DNA of 36,460 nt. It comes from Comamonas composti DSM 21721 (GTDB lineage Bacteria > Pseudomonadota > Gammaproteobacteria > Burkholderiales > Burkholderiaceae_C). The stretch spans positions 1-36,460 of the forward strand of contig NZ_AUCQ01000040.1 in the NCBI RefSeq assembly GCF_000429845.1. Reading direction: 5' to 3'. The translations under genes were made by a program, and so were the position numbers. Shown here one piece after another: positions 16,257 to 25,495 of this stretch (position 1 is the first letter of the stretch; the number at the start of each line of letters is the position of its first letter). The notes below the pieces were generated by a model. That model had not been told where the DNA came from. It saw only the letters and a list, made by a program, of their open reading frames with translations, and did not search any database.

Positions 16257-17051
16257 TTACTTTTTCCCCATGACTTCCTCGAGCACACCGGGCGGCATGC
16301 CGGTGCGGATCTGGACCAGGCCCTTGTCGTCCTTCCAGATCATGGCTGGCGTGGCGCGCAGGCCCCAGTGGCTCATCATGGCGGCGTGATTCGCCAGCGT
16401 CTGGCGCATGGCTGCGGAAATCTTGGTCTGGGCCGCAATGCCGGCGTTTTCGGCGGCCGGGCCGCGTCCGGCCGCCGCATGGGCACGCGCATGGCTGGCC
16501 AGGGCCTGCTCGGGCGAGCGCGCCGACAGAATGGCTGCGGCCTTGCCTTCGCTGCTGGGGCGCAGAATGCCGACCAGGATATGGCGCAGCTGCACCTGGC
16601 CCGACTCCACCCAGGGCCTGGCCTCGAGCCACAGCTGGTTGCAATAAGGGCAGTTGGGGTCGGTGAACACATAGACCGTGCGCGGCGCATTGGGCTTGCC
16701 GTCGGGCACGTACTGGCTGCGCTGCACATCGGCCCAGAGCTGCTCGCCCATGGGCTTTTGCACGGCGCTCTGCAAAGCCTGGCCGTTGACGTCGCGGCCC
16801 TGGGCGTCGATCACCGTGCCCAGCACCCAGTGCTTGCCATCGGGCATGAGGTAGATGGGTACGGGCTGCTGGTCGCGGTAGGCGGCCCAGGCCTTGAGTC
16901 CACCGACTGCCGGCAGAGGGCCGACCACGGTCAGCCCTTGCTGGGCCAGAAATTCCTGCGAGGGCAGGTCATTGGCGCTGGCGGTTGCCATGAAGCTGGC
17001 GGCCAGCAGGCCCGCGCTCAAGGCCTTGAGGGAAAGAGGGTAAAGATGCAT
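16257..17051 (-). CDS. dsbG: DsbG-like periplasmic thiol:disulfide interchange protein
   Basis: This is a secreted DsbC/DsbG-family protein of 264 residues. The signal peptide ends near TASAND (about 26). An N-terminal dimerisation region (about 27-100) is followed by a thioredoxin domain with CPYC at 134-137 and the cis-Pro loop RATPAMIW near residue 235. CPYC is the active site of E. coli DsbG. DsbG reduces sulfenic acids or shuffles disulfides in the periplasm. It lies 19 bases after the TlpA-fusion gene, which may supply reducing power, so the two are probably co-transcribed. Confidence 0.88.
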   Translation of the reverse strand: MHLYPLSLKALSAGLLAASFMATASANDLPSQEFLAQQGLTVVGPLPAVGGLKAWAAYRDQQPVPIYLMPDGKHWVLGTVIDAQGRDVNGQALQSAVQKPMGEQLWADVQRSQYVPDGKPNAPRTVYVFTDPNCPYCNQLWLEARPWVESGQVQLRHILVGILRPSSEGKAAAILSARSPEQALASHARAHAAAGRGPAAENAGIAAQTKISAAMRQTLANHAAMMSHWGLRATPAMIWKDDKGLVQIRTGMPPGVLEEVMGKK

Positions 17052-17070
17052 AGAGGTCTGAAGTCGAAAC

Positions 17071-18063
17071 TCAAGGGGTTTGCAGGGCCTGCAAATGCTC
17101 GGCCAGGCTGGCGCGCGACAGCTCGCCCATGCGTGTGCCGCGCAGCTGGCCCTGAGCGTCGTAGAAATAGGTCGAAGGCAGGCCGCGCTGGCGCCAGTGG
17201 GCCGAGGCCTGGTGCTCCGGGTCGAACAGGACCTGGTCGGGTGGCAAGGGCTGCTGCCCCAGATAGCGCAGCACGGTGCCGGCTTGCTCGCCCTGGTTGA
17301 TCCAGATGAAGCGGATGCCCGGGTGTTCTTTCTGCGCCTGGGCCAGCACCGGCATCTCGCGCCTGCAGGGCGGACACCAGCTGGCCCAGAGGTTGATGAC
17401 CATGGGCTGGCCCTTGGATTGCTGAAGCTCGCTCAGGGAAATCGGCTGGGCGCTGGCATTGACCAGCTTGAATTCGGGCAGGCCCGGCGCATGTGCAGCG
17501 GGCAAGGCCTGCAGTGCCTGGCCCAGGGCCAGAATGCCCATGGCCAGGCCTATGGGCAGGGCGATGGCACGGCGAAGTCCGGCTTGTGTCTTACTGAGCC
17601 ACAAAGCCCATGCGGTGCCGGCCACGAGACCGGCCCAGAGGTTGAAGCCGCCATCGCGAATGTCCACCAGGCGCAGTACGAGCGGGCCTGTGCCGTCGGC
17701 CGCATATTCGCTCCACCACTGCAGCACATAGGCCAGGCGCGCGCCTAGCAGGCCTGCGAACGCGGCCTGCCAGAGCAGGCTTTCCACGGCCAGGCCGCTG
17801 CGCTTTTGGCTGCGTGCGGCCAGCCAGCTGGCCAGCAGCCAGGCGAGCATGGCCAGCACCACGCCCGAGGGCAGGGCCAGGGGCCCGAGGTTCAGGCTGG
17901 GGGGCAGATGCAGCCAGCGGCCCAGCTCGCTGAGCCCGCTGGACGGGGGCGGGCTGGCGCTTGCCTGGCCGGCCCACAAAAGCAGGGGCAGCAGCGGCAG
18001 GCCTGGGTGAAGAGGAAGTTGGTGGACTCTGGACAAGACGAGGCAAAAAATCAAACAAGGCAT
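17071..18063 (-). CDS. Lgt-like membrane domain fused to a TlpA-type thioredoxin
   Basis: In this 330-residue protein the first ~190 residues are hydrophobic and resemble prolipoprotein diacylglyceryl transferase (Lgt): LPSGVVLAMLAWLLASWLAA, GARLAYVLQWW and DIRDGGFNLWAGLVAG. The catalytic His-Gly-Gly of Lgt is replaced here (WAG), so lipid transfer is unlikely. Residues ~195-330 are a thioredoxin domain with NLWASWCPPCRREMPVL (Cys230 and Cys233) and the cis-Pro loop RGLPSTYF, typical of TlpA/ResA reductases. The membrane part probably anchors the domain and may pass electrons across the membrane. It is the first gene of the dsbG-dsrE unit and diverges from the two-component genes. Confidence 0.85.
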   Translation of the reverse strand: MPCLIFCLVLSRVHQLPLHPGLPLLPLLLWAGQASASPPPSSGLSELGRWLHLPPSLNLGPLALPSGVVLAMLAWLLASWLAARSQKRSGLAVESLLWQAAFAGLLGARLAYVLQWWSEYAADGTGPLVLRLVDIRDGGFNLWAGLVAGTAWALWLSKTQAGLRRAIALPIGLAMGILALGQALQALPAAHAPGLPEFKLVNASAQPISLSELQQSKGQPMVINLWASWCPPCRREMPVLAQAQKEHPGIRFIWINQGEQAGTVLRYLGQQPLPPDQVLFDPEHQASAHWRQRGLPSTYFYDAQGQLRGTRMGELSRASLAEHLQALQTP

Positions 18064-18082
18064 GCATGGTCGCGCCTGGGAA

Positions 18083-18097
18083 TTAACCCGAGGTTAA
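18083..18097. promoter_or_regulatory. Inverted-repeat operator candidate between tlpA and the response regulator
   Basis: TTAACC-CGA-GGTTAA is a perfect 6+3+6 inverted repeat in the 143-base divergent intergenic region. It lies 20 bases upstream of the TlpA-fusion start codon. Position suggests a binding site for the adjacent OmpR-type regulator. Confidence 0.45.
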
Positions 18098-18206
18098 AGC
18101 GCCCTATGGGCAAATCTGCGATGCTTGCGCGCTTTGGTAGAGCTCTGGAAATCACAAGACAGGTATGGCGTGCCAGCCAGGGCCCGCATCACCTGCGCGA
18201 AAACCC

Positions 18207-18869
18207 ATGCATGTGCTGTTAGTGGAAGACAACGCCCTGGTTGCCAGTGGTGTGCAGACCGGCCTCAGGCTTCAAGGCCTGAGTGTGGATACCGTGGCCT
18301 CGGCGGCCCAGGCCGAGGCGGCGATTCAGTCCTCGCATTTCGATGCCTGTGTGCTCGATCTGGGCCTGCCCGACGAGGACGGCCTGCAATTGCTGGCGCG
18401 CTGGCGCGCACGCGGCCTGCAGTTGCCGGTGCTGGTGCTGACCGCAAGAGATGCGGTGGAGCAGCGCATCGAGGGCCTGCAGACCGGGGCTGATGACTAT
18501 CTGGTCAAACCGTTCGATCTGCACGAGCTGGCCGCACGCCTGCATGCGCTGCTGCGCCGGGCTGCGGGCCGCAGCGTGGACTGGCTGGAGCTCGGCGACG
18601 TGCGCATCAACCCCGCCGCCGGTCGTGCGCTGCGCGATGGTGAGGCCGTGGAACTGTCGCGCCGCGAATGGGCGCTGCTGCGTGCCTTGCTGCAGTCGCC
18701 GGGGCGGATTCTGAGCACCGAGCAGCTGCGCGACAGCCTTTACGGCTACAGCCAGGACGTGGAAAGCAATGCGGTCAACGTCCACGTACACCACGTGCGG
18801 CGCAAGCTGGGCCAGGATCTGGTCGAGACCGTGCGCGGCGAAGGCTATCGCCTGGGGCGTTGTGCCTGA
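18207..18869 (+). CDS. OmpR/PhoB-type response regulator (QseB/PmrA-like)
   Basis: This 220-residue regulator has a receiver domain with phosphoacceptor Asp51 (VLDLGLPDEDG), acidic VEDN near the N-terminus, and Lys in VKPFD at about 101. A winged-helix domain follows (RREWALLRALLQSPGRILST and NVHVHHVRRKLG). The MHVLLVEDN start at 18207 is the family-like start; an in-frame ATG at 18165 gives 14 extra residues. Its stop overlaps the kinase start by one base (TGATG). Divergent arrangement with the tlpA-dsbG unit suggests that it controls those genes. Confidence 0.92.
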   Translation: MHVLLVEDNALVASGVQTGLRLQGLSVDTVASAAQAEAAIQSSHFDACVLDLGLPDEDGLQLLARWRARGLQLPVLVLTARDAVEQRIEGLQTGADDYLVKPFDLHELAARLHALLRRAAGRSVDWLELGDVRINPAAGRALRDGEAVELSRREWALLRALLQSPGRILSTEQLRDSLYGYSQDVESNAVNVHVHHVRRKLGQDLVETVRGEGYRLGRCA

Positions 18870-20386
18870 TGCACAGCCTGCGCGTTCGCCTGCTGGTCTG
18901 GCTGTGTCTGGCGCTGTGCACGCTCTGGGGCGGCGTGGCGACCTGGATGTTTGCCGACATGCAAAGAGAGCTGCGCAATGTGCTGGACGAGAGGCTGATC
19001 GCCTCGGCGCGCATGGTGGCCGGCATTGTTCACCAGTTCAGCCCGGGCAAGGAGAGCCCCCAGGACTGGGGCAGCACGCTCAACGTGATTGCGCGCGATG
19101 GCGTGGCCTGCGAAGTCAGCCTGGTGCGCAGCGAGGTGCAGCCGCTGCGGCCCGAATCGGCCTTGCCCCAGGTGCTGGCCAAGACCGGGCCCAGCCCGGT
19201 GTTTCCGCAAACCCTGCCGCTGGGCTTTTCCACCATGGTCAAGGGCGGCAAGTCCTGGCGCACCTATGTGCTCGAAGAGCACGGTGTGCGCATTGCCACG
19301 GCCGACCGCATCGACGTGCGCGAAGGCCTGATCCGTGGTTTTGCCTACAGCAGCATTTTTCCGTTCGCGCTGGCCTTGCTGGCCAGCCTGGTGTTGCTGT
19401 GGTGGGGTGTGACGCGCGGGCTCAAGCCGCTGGACGCCTTGCGCCTGGAGCTGGCGCGACGCCCGCCTGGCGATGACTCGCCCGTGACCCAGGGTGTGCA
19501 GACGCGCGAGCTGGCACCCCTGGTGCAATCGCTGAACCATTTGCTGTACCGCGTGCGCGCTGCGCTGGAGCGCGAGCGCCGCTGGAGCGCCGATGCCGCC
19601 CATGAACTGCGCACCCCGCTCACGGCCGTCAAGACCCATGTGCAGGTCGCGCAAATGGCCTTGGCCATGGGGCAGGGGCCGGCCGCCAGCCAGGGCGAAT
19701 CCTGGCAGATGGCGCGCCAGGCGCTGAGCCAGGCGGACGAGGGGGTCGAGCATTTGCGCCATACGCTGGAGCAATTGCTCATGCTGGCCAGGCTGGAGCA
19801 GATCCAGGGACAGGCAGCGCCGTTGCACGCAGGCGAGCCCGCAAATGTCGCCCAGGCCCTGCAAAAGGCCTGGCAGCTCGCCGAGGATGCTGCCGATCTG
19901 AGCCAGCAAAGGCTGCAGTGGCTGCCGGGGCTCAGGCCCGACCCGGTCCTGCTTGCAGTCTGGAGACTGGACCTGCCCGAGCCGCTGCTGGTATCGGCCT
20001 GGCGCAACCTGCTGGAGAACGCCTTGCGCCATGCGCCCGGGGCCGTGCATCTGGGGCTGTGCCATGTGCATCATCTGCCCGGGCAGGCGCAGGGACCCGA
20101 AGCCGGTTTTCTGTGCCTTACGGTGCTCGACCAGGGGCCTGGCCTGAGCGCCGAGGAGTGCGAAGCCGCCATGCGGCGCTTCTGGCGCAAAAGCCCCCAG
20201 GGTCATGGCTCGGGCCTGGGCCTGCCCATAGTCCAGCGCATCGCCGAGTCCTGCCAGGGTCTGCTCAGATTGCAGCCGCGCCATGCCTGGCTGCAAGAGC
20301 AGGGCATGCGGGATGGGGTGGGCGAGCCGGGCGAACTCCAGGCCGCAACGGGGCTGGCCGTACAGCTGTTTCTGCGACTGGCTTGA
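18869..20386 (+). CDS. Membrane sensor histidine kinase (QseC/TctE-like)
   Basis: This 505-residue kinase has a first membrane helix (about 8-28), a periplasmic sensor region of about 130 residues, a second helix (162-182) and a HAMP-like linker. The H-box is AAHELRTPLTAVKTH with His245, the N-box is NLLENALRHAPG, and the glycine-rich boxes are DQGPGLS and GSGLGLPIVQRI. It is the cognate partner of the preceding regulator. The periplasmic part has a Cys (VACEVSL) that could respond to redox, but this is speculation. The gene ends ~30 bases before a long repeat-derived hairpin terminator. Confidence 0.9.
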   Translation: MHSLRVRLLVWLCLALCTLWGGVATWMFADMQRELRNVLDERLIASARMVAGIVHQFSPGKESPQDWGSTLNVIARDGVACEVSLVRSEVQPLRPESALPQVLAKTGPSPVFPQTLPLGFSTMVKGGKSWRTYVLEEHGVRIATADRIDVREGLIRGFAYSSIFPFALALLASLVLLWWGVTRGLKPLDALRLELARRPPGDDSPVTQGVQTRELAPLVQSLNHLLYRVRAALERERRWSADAAHELRTPLTAVKTHVQVAQMALAMGQGPAASQGESWQMARQALSQADEGVEHLRHTLEQLLMLARLEQIQGQAAPLHAGEPANVAQALQKAWQLAEDAADLSQQRLQWLPGLRPDPVLLAVWRLDLPEPLLVSAWRNLLENALRHAPGAVHLGLCHVHHLPGQAQGPEAGFLCLTVLDQGPGLSAEECEAAMRRFWRKSPQGHGSGLGLPIVQRIAESCQGLLRLQPRHAWLQEQGMRDGVGEPGELQAATGLAVQLFLRLA

Positions 20387-20415
20387 AGCGGCGCTGGATC
20401 GAGAGCTCTCAATAA

Positions 20416-20501
20416 AATAGCTGCTAGCGCTTGGTACTGTTTGGCTTCAATGCAAAACAATGCTGAAAGCCAAGCAGAACAAGCGGTAGCAGCTATTTTT
20501 T
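20416..20501 (+). terminator. Inverted pair of Comamonadaceae-type repeats acting as a terminator
   Basis: AATAGCTGCTAGCGCTTG (20416-20433) and its near-complement CAAGCGGTAGCAGCTATT (20480-20497) face each other. The inner flanks (TTTGGCTTCA and TGAAAGCCAAGC) also pair, so the transcript can form a ~35-bp imperfect hairpin. It ends in T5 (20497-20501) and follows the kinase gene by 30 bases. This looks like a long terminator built from two opposed repeat copies. Confidence 0.75.
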
Positions 20502-20663
20502 ATGTAGCAGCTTGATGGATCAAGCTGAGTCCAGTTTGCTCTGGAACTGTTTTCGGGCTGAGAGTGCGATAAGTGCAAAGACCTGGCAGCGGGGGCTGTG
20601 GGCGGGTCTTGCTGAAGTTCTGTGCAGGTCCTGCAGGCAGGCCTGGCACAGCTTCTTTTGAAA

Positions 20664-20692
20664 CCGGCCAGTACATTGTGTACCGGCCTTTG
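20664..20692. terminator. Terminator-like hairpin after the first small ORF
   Basis: GGCC-A-GTACA / TGTAC-C-GGCC (20666-20688, loop TTG, one A/C mismatch) lies 43 bases downstream of the small ORF at 20735-20794 on the minus strand, followed there by GGTTTC. The plus side has CCTTTGTCC. It is a weak terminator in either direction. Confidence 0.4.
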
Positions 20693-20734
20693 TCCATCTT
20701 TTGTAGGCGATGATGCCTAGTCGCGGGGAGCGGC

Positions 20735-20794
20735 TTAGCGCTTGCGATCGCGTTCGTCTTCGGGCCAGATGGACATGATGTATGTGGTTTGCAT
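20735..20794 (-). CDS. Small ORF 1, 19 residues, WP-[ED]-DRDRKR motif
   Basis: ATG to TAA on the minus strand encodes MQTTYIMSIWPEDERDRKR. AGGAG lies nine bases upstream of the ATG. A related ORF with the same upstream sequence CGCGTTGAACAGGCA and a LWPTDDRDRKR segment lies 193 bases upstream on the same strand. Shared motif, start signal and leader argue that this is a real translated small protein, or a leader peptide, and not chance. I do not recognise the family. Function is unknown; the basic end suggests nucleic-acid or membrane-surface contact, as inference only. Confidence 0.55.
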   Translation of the reverse strand: MQTTYIMSIWPEDERDRKR

Positions 20795-20882
20795 GATGAA
20801 GCTCTCCTGTATGCCTGTTCAACGCGTGAGGGATTCAGGTGGTTGACAGCTTTTTTAAAATTTTTACTGTTCTTTTACACAG

Positions 20883-20987
20883 TCACGCCTGGAGCTTCCT
20901 GGGGTGGCGTTTGCGATCCCTGTCGTCCGTGGGCCAGAGCCTTTGTTCTGCGCGGGCCAGGGCTGGAATCAAAAAAGCTTGCTTCAT
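20883..20987 (-). CDS. Small ORF 2, 34 residues, paralogue of small ORF 1
   Basis: ATG at 20987 to TGA at 20883-20885. The middle of the product is LWPTDDRDRKRHPRKLQA, which aligns with SIWPEDERDRKR of small ORF 1. The N-terminus is MKQAFLIPALARAEQR. AAAGGAG lies ten bases upstream of the ATG, and the 15-base leader CGCGTTGAACAGGCA is identical in both. This is probably a tandem duplication of a leader-plus-ORF unit. The strand is the same as yheS at 21191, which ends upstream with a strong terminator, so the pair has its own transcription. Function unknown. Confidence 0.5.
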   Translation of the reverse strand: MKQAFLIPALARAEQRLWPTDDRDRKRHPRKLQA

Positions 20988-21124
20988 GAACGGGTCACTC
21001 CTTTGCCTGTTCAACGCGAGGCAGGCGATCAGGGTTGACTCCGGGCCGTCAGTAAGTCGCAAGCAAGTGCAAGCAGATGCCGGATTTTCATCCAGTCACA
21101 GCCCGGGGATGCTGCAAAAGCAGT

Positions 21125-21159
21125 AGCGCCCATCCCTTTGTGTGAAAGGGATGGGCGCT
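21125..21159. terminator. Strong hairpin downstream of yheS
   Basis: A perfect 15-bp stem AGCGCCCATCCCTTT / AAAGGGATGGGCGCT with a 5-base loop GTGTG lies 31 bases past the yheS stop on the minus strand. There is no long T-tract on either side, so it may stabilise the message end rather than terminate on its own. Confidence 0.7.
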
Positions 21160-21190
21160 GATTGTTTGATGTCTCAAGCGTTTGTTACAT

Positions 21191-23188
<1,998 letters not shown>

Positions 23189-23268
23189 GGATGGGGGCGA
23201 ATTATCCCCGCGAAACGCAGCGACTCCGCCGCCAGGGGGATTGCGGGCCCGGGCGGCATGGGTTGCTC

Positions 23269-23325
23269 AGAGCGTGTTCACGATCTCCTCGCGGCGCGCC
23301 AGTGTAGAGATCGTGAACACGCTCT
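23269..23325. repeat. 57-bp palindromic element, copy 2 (perfect arms)
   Basis: AGAGCGTGTTCACGATCTC (23269-23287) and its exact complement (23307-23325) flank a 19-base loop that starts CTCGCGGCGCGCC. The loop differs from copy 1 (3180-3236) at two bases, and the left flank TTGCT(C/T) is also shared. It lies between the start of yheS and the small secreted protein gene, and could form a stable cruciform or RNA hairpin. Confidence 0.9.
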
Positions 23326-23409
23326 CAGACATAATGGCGGCCAAACAATACCGTGATGCTGCATGTGTGCCGTAACACCGGGGCAGCGCATTTTGGGGAG
23401 AGTCCATTC

Positions 23410-23733
23410 ATGATTGCAAAGTACGCTCTGTCGCGAGCTCTGCGCCTGGCGGCCCTGGGGACCGCAGCCATGCTTGCCCAGACCGCATCGGCGGCCTGCT
23501 TCTATGTCTATGCCCAGGATCAGGAGCTGATCTACCGCTCCAACCGCTCGCCTGTGGATCTGAGCCTGCCGCTGCACCAGACCGTGGATCGGTTGTTCCC
23601 CGGCTCCAGGCTGGTGTTCACGCTGGATGAGTTCAACTGCGCGACCGAGGTCGATCTGCTGGCCGAGCGCGCGCATCTGGCCAAGGCACGTGCCGAGCGC
23701 CAGGGGGCTTTCAAACAAAAAAGCGATAGCTGA
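23410..23733 (+). CDS. Small secreted protein of unknown function
   Basis: The protein has 107 residues with a signal peptide (MIAKYALSRALRLAALGTAA, cleavage near TASAA). The mature part starts with ACFYVYAQDQELIYRSNRSP and contains SLPLHQTVDRLFPGSRLVFT. It has two Cys (ACFY and FNCATEV), which may form a disulfide in the periplasm. The C-terminus is charged and helical (LLAERAHLAKARAERQGAFK). The start at 23410 has GGGGAG seven to twelve bases upstream. I do not recognise the family. It is alone between a palindrome and rlmD. Confidence 0.75.
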   Translation: MIAKYALSRALRLAALGTAAMLAQTASAACFYVYAQDQELIYRSNRSPVDLSLPLHQTVDRLFPGSRLVFTLDEFNCATEVDLLAERAHLAKARAERQGAFKQKSDS

Positions 23734-23794
23734 CCCGGTTTTTTAGCCCGGCTTTTTCGGCAGCGGCGGTGGGCCTGAGACAATCGGCCCCACC

Positions 23795-25303
23795 ATGAGT
23801 GAAGCTGAAGACAACAAGATTTCGCCTGCACTGCCTCTTGACGAGGGCGTGAGCGGGCAAGATGCGGCCCTGCCCGAGGGCTGGCTGCGCATTCTGTCCA
23901 TGGACATGGACGCTCAGGGCGTGGCCCGCAAAGATGATGGCAAGGTGGTCTTCATCGACGGTGCGCTGCCCGGCGAGCTGGTCAGTGCGACCACGCTGCG
24001 CAAGAAGAACAACTGGGAAACGGCCAGTCTCACGGCCATCCACAGCGAATCCTCCCAGCGCGTGCGCCCGGCCTGCCCGCATTTCGGCCTGCATGCGGGT
24101 GCCTGCGGTGGCTGCAAGATGCAGCATCTGCATGTGGCGGCCCAGGTGGCCATCAAGCAGCGCGTGCTGGAGGACAACCTCTGGCATCTGGGCAAGGTCA
24201 AGGCCGGCAATCTTCTGCGGCCCATAGAAGGGCCGAACTGGGGCTACCGTTTCCGTGCACGTCTGTCGGTGCGCTATGTGCTCAAAAAAGGCAAGGTGCT
24301 TGTGGGTTTTCACGAGCGCAAGAGCCGCTACATCGCCGACATGGAGACCTGCAAGGTGCTCCCGCCCCATGTGGATGCCATGCTGCTGCCCATGCGCGAG
24401 CTCATCGGCTCGCTCGATGCCCGCGAGACCTGTCCGCAGATCGAGGTCGCCTGTGGCGATGCAGTCACGGCCCTGGTGCTGCGCCACCTGGAGCCGTTGA
24501 GCGATGCGGACAAGCGCCGTCTGCAGGACTTTGCAGCCGAGCACGGCGTGCAATGGTGGCTGCAGCCCAAGGGGCCGGATACGGTGCACCTGATGGAGGA
24601 GGGGGGCGAGCAGCTCGCCTATGGCCTGCCGGACTTCGGCATCACCATGCCTTTCAAACCCACGGACTTCACGCAGGTCAATCCGCACATCAATCGCGTC
24701 CTGGTCACGCGGGCACTGCGCCTGCTGGATGCGCAGAAAGACGAGCGCGTGATCGACTGGTTCTGCGGCCTGGGCAACTTCACCCTGCCTCTGGCGACCA
24801 TGGCGCGCGAGGTGCTGGGCATAGAAGGCTCTGATGCCCTGGTGCAGCGCTCCCACGAGAACCTCGCGGCCAACAATGCCAGCCGTGCAGAGGGCGATGA
24901 ACTGGCGCCCACCCGCTTTGTAGGCCGCAATCTGTTCAACATGACGCCTGCGATCCTCATGGCCGATGGCAATGCAGACAAATGGCTGGTCGATCCGCCG
25001 CGAGAAGGCGCTTTTGCGCTGTCCAAGGCTCTGGCGGATATCCATCAGATTCGCATCGGTGCCAGACAGACAGGCGTGGCCACCGAAGAGCAGCCTGATC
25101 TGCTGGCGCCGCTGCCCGAAGGGCAGGAGAGCTGGAAATTTCCCAGGCGCATCGTCTATGTGAGCTGCAACCCATCCACGCTGGCGCGTGATGCCGGCTT
25201 GCTGGTGCACCAGGCTGGTTACCGCTGTGTCGCCGCCGGCGTGGTCAATATGTTTCCGCATACCGCGCATGTGGAGAGCATGGCCGTTTTTGAGAGGGAG
25301 TGA
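23795..25303 (+). CDS. rlmD: 23S rRNA (uracil-1939-C5)-methyltransferase RlmD
   Basis: This 502-residue SAM-dependent RNA methyltransferase belongs to the RumA/TrmA family. It has an N-terminal TRAM domain (about 25-85), [4Fe-4S] cluster ligands (Cys94, Cys104, Cys107 in [17 protein letters not shown], plus the Cys of METCKVL), SAM-binding [16 protein letters not shown], and the catalytic Cys in [12 protein letters not shown]. The target is U1939 of 23S rRNA in E. coli. It is about 70 residues longer than E. coli RlmD (433), mostly in the N-terminus and a loop before [13 protein letters not shown]. It is followed by an intrinsic terminator. Confidence 0.9.
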   Translation: MSEAEDNKISPALPLDEGVSGQDAALPEGWLRILSMDMDAQGVARKDDGKVVFIDGALPGELVSATTLRKKNNWETASLTAIHSESSQRVRPACPHFGLHAGACGGCKMQHLHVAAQVAIKQRVLEDNLWHLGKVKAGNLLRPIEGPNWGYRFRARLSVRYVLKKGKVLVGFHERKSRYIADMETCKVLPPHVDAMLLPMRELIGSLDARETCPQIEVACGDAVTALVLRHLEPLSDADKRRLQDFAAEHGVQWWLQPKGPDTVHLMEEGGEQLAYGLPDFGITMPFKPTDFTQVNPHINRVLVTRALRLLDAQKDERVIDWFCGLGNFTLPLATMAREVLGIEGSDALVQRSHENLAANNASRAEGDELAPTRFVGRNLFNMTPAILMADGNADKWLVDPPREGAFALSKALADIHQIRIGARQTGVATEEQPDLLAPLPEGQESWKFPRRIVYVSCNPSTLARDAGLLVHQAGYRCVAAGVVNMFPHTAHVESMAVFERE

Positions 25304-25372
25304 GCGCAGTCTTCCGATCAGGCCTTGTTGAAAACCTCCCCCGGCTCTGGGCCTGCGCGCATGCCCAGGCTT

Positions 25373-25403
25373 GGCTCGGAGCGAGGCTGAGCCTTTGTTT
25401 TTT
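25373..25403 (+). terminator. Terminator after rlmD
   Basis: The hairpin GGCTCGG / CTGAGCC (7 bp with one G-U, loop AGCGAGG) is followed by TTTGTTTTTT, about 70 bases after the rlmD stop. Confidence 0.75.
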
Positions 25404-25495
25404 CCAGGCTCGGTCACCGTTGTCAGCTTGTGGCAAGCGGCACATGAATAATTAAGAATTAAAAATGGTGCTCAACAAGACGACAGGAGACAAGA

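Noticed and set aside
20520..20822. A 100-codon minus-strand frame across small ORF 1
   Set aside because: It is in another frame, without ribosome-binding site or recognisable features; the small ORF with a paralogue is the better reading.
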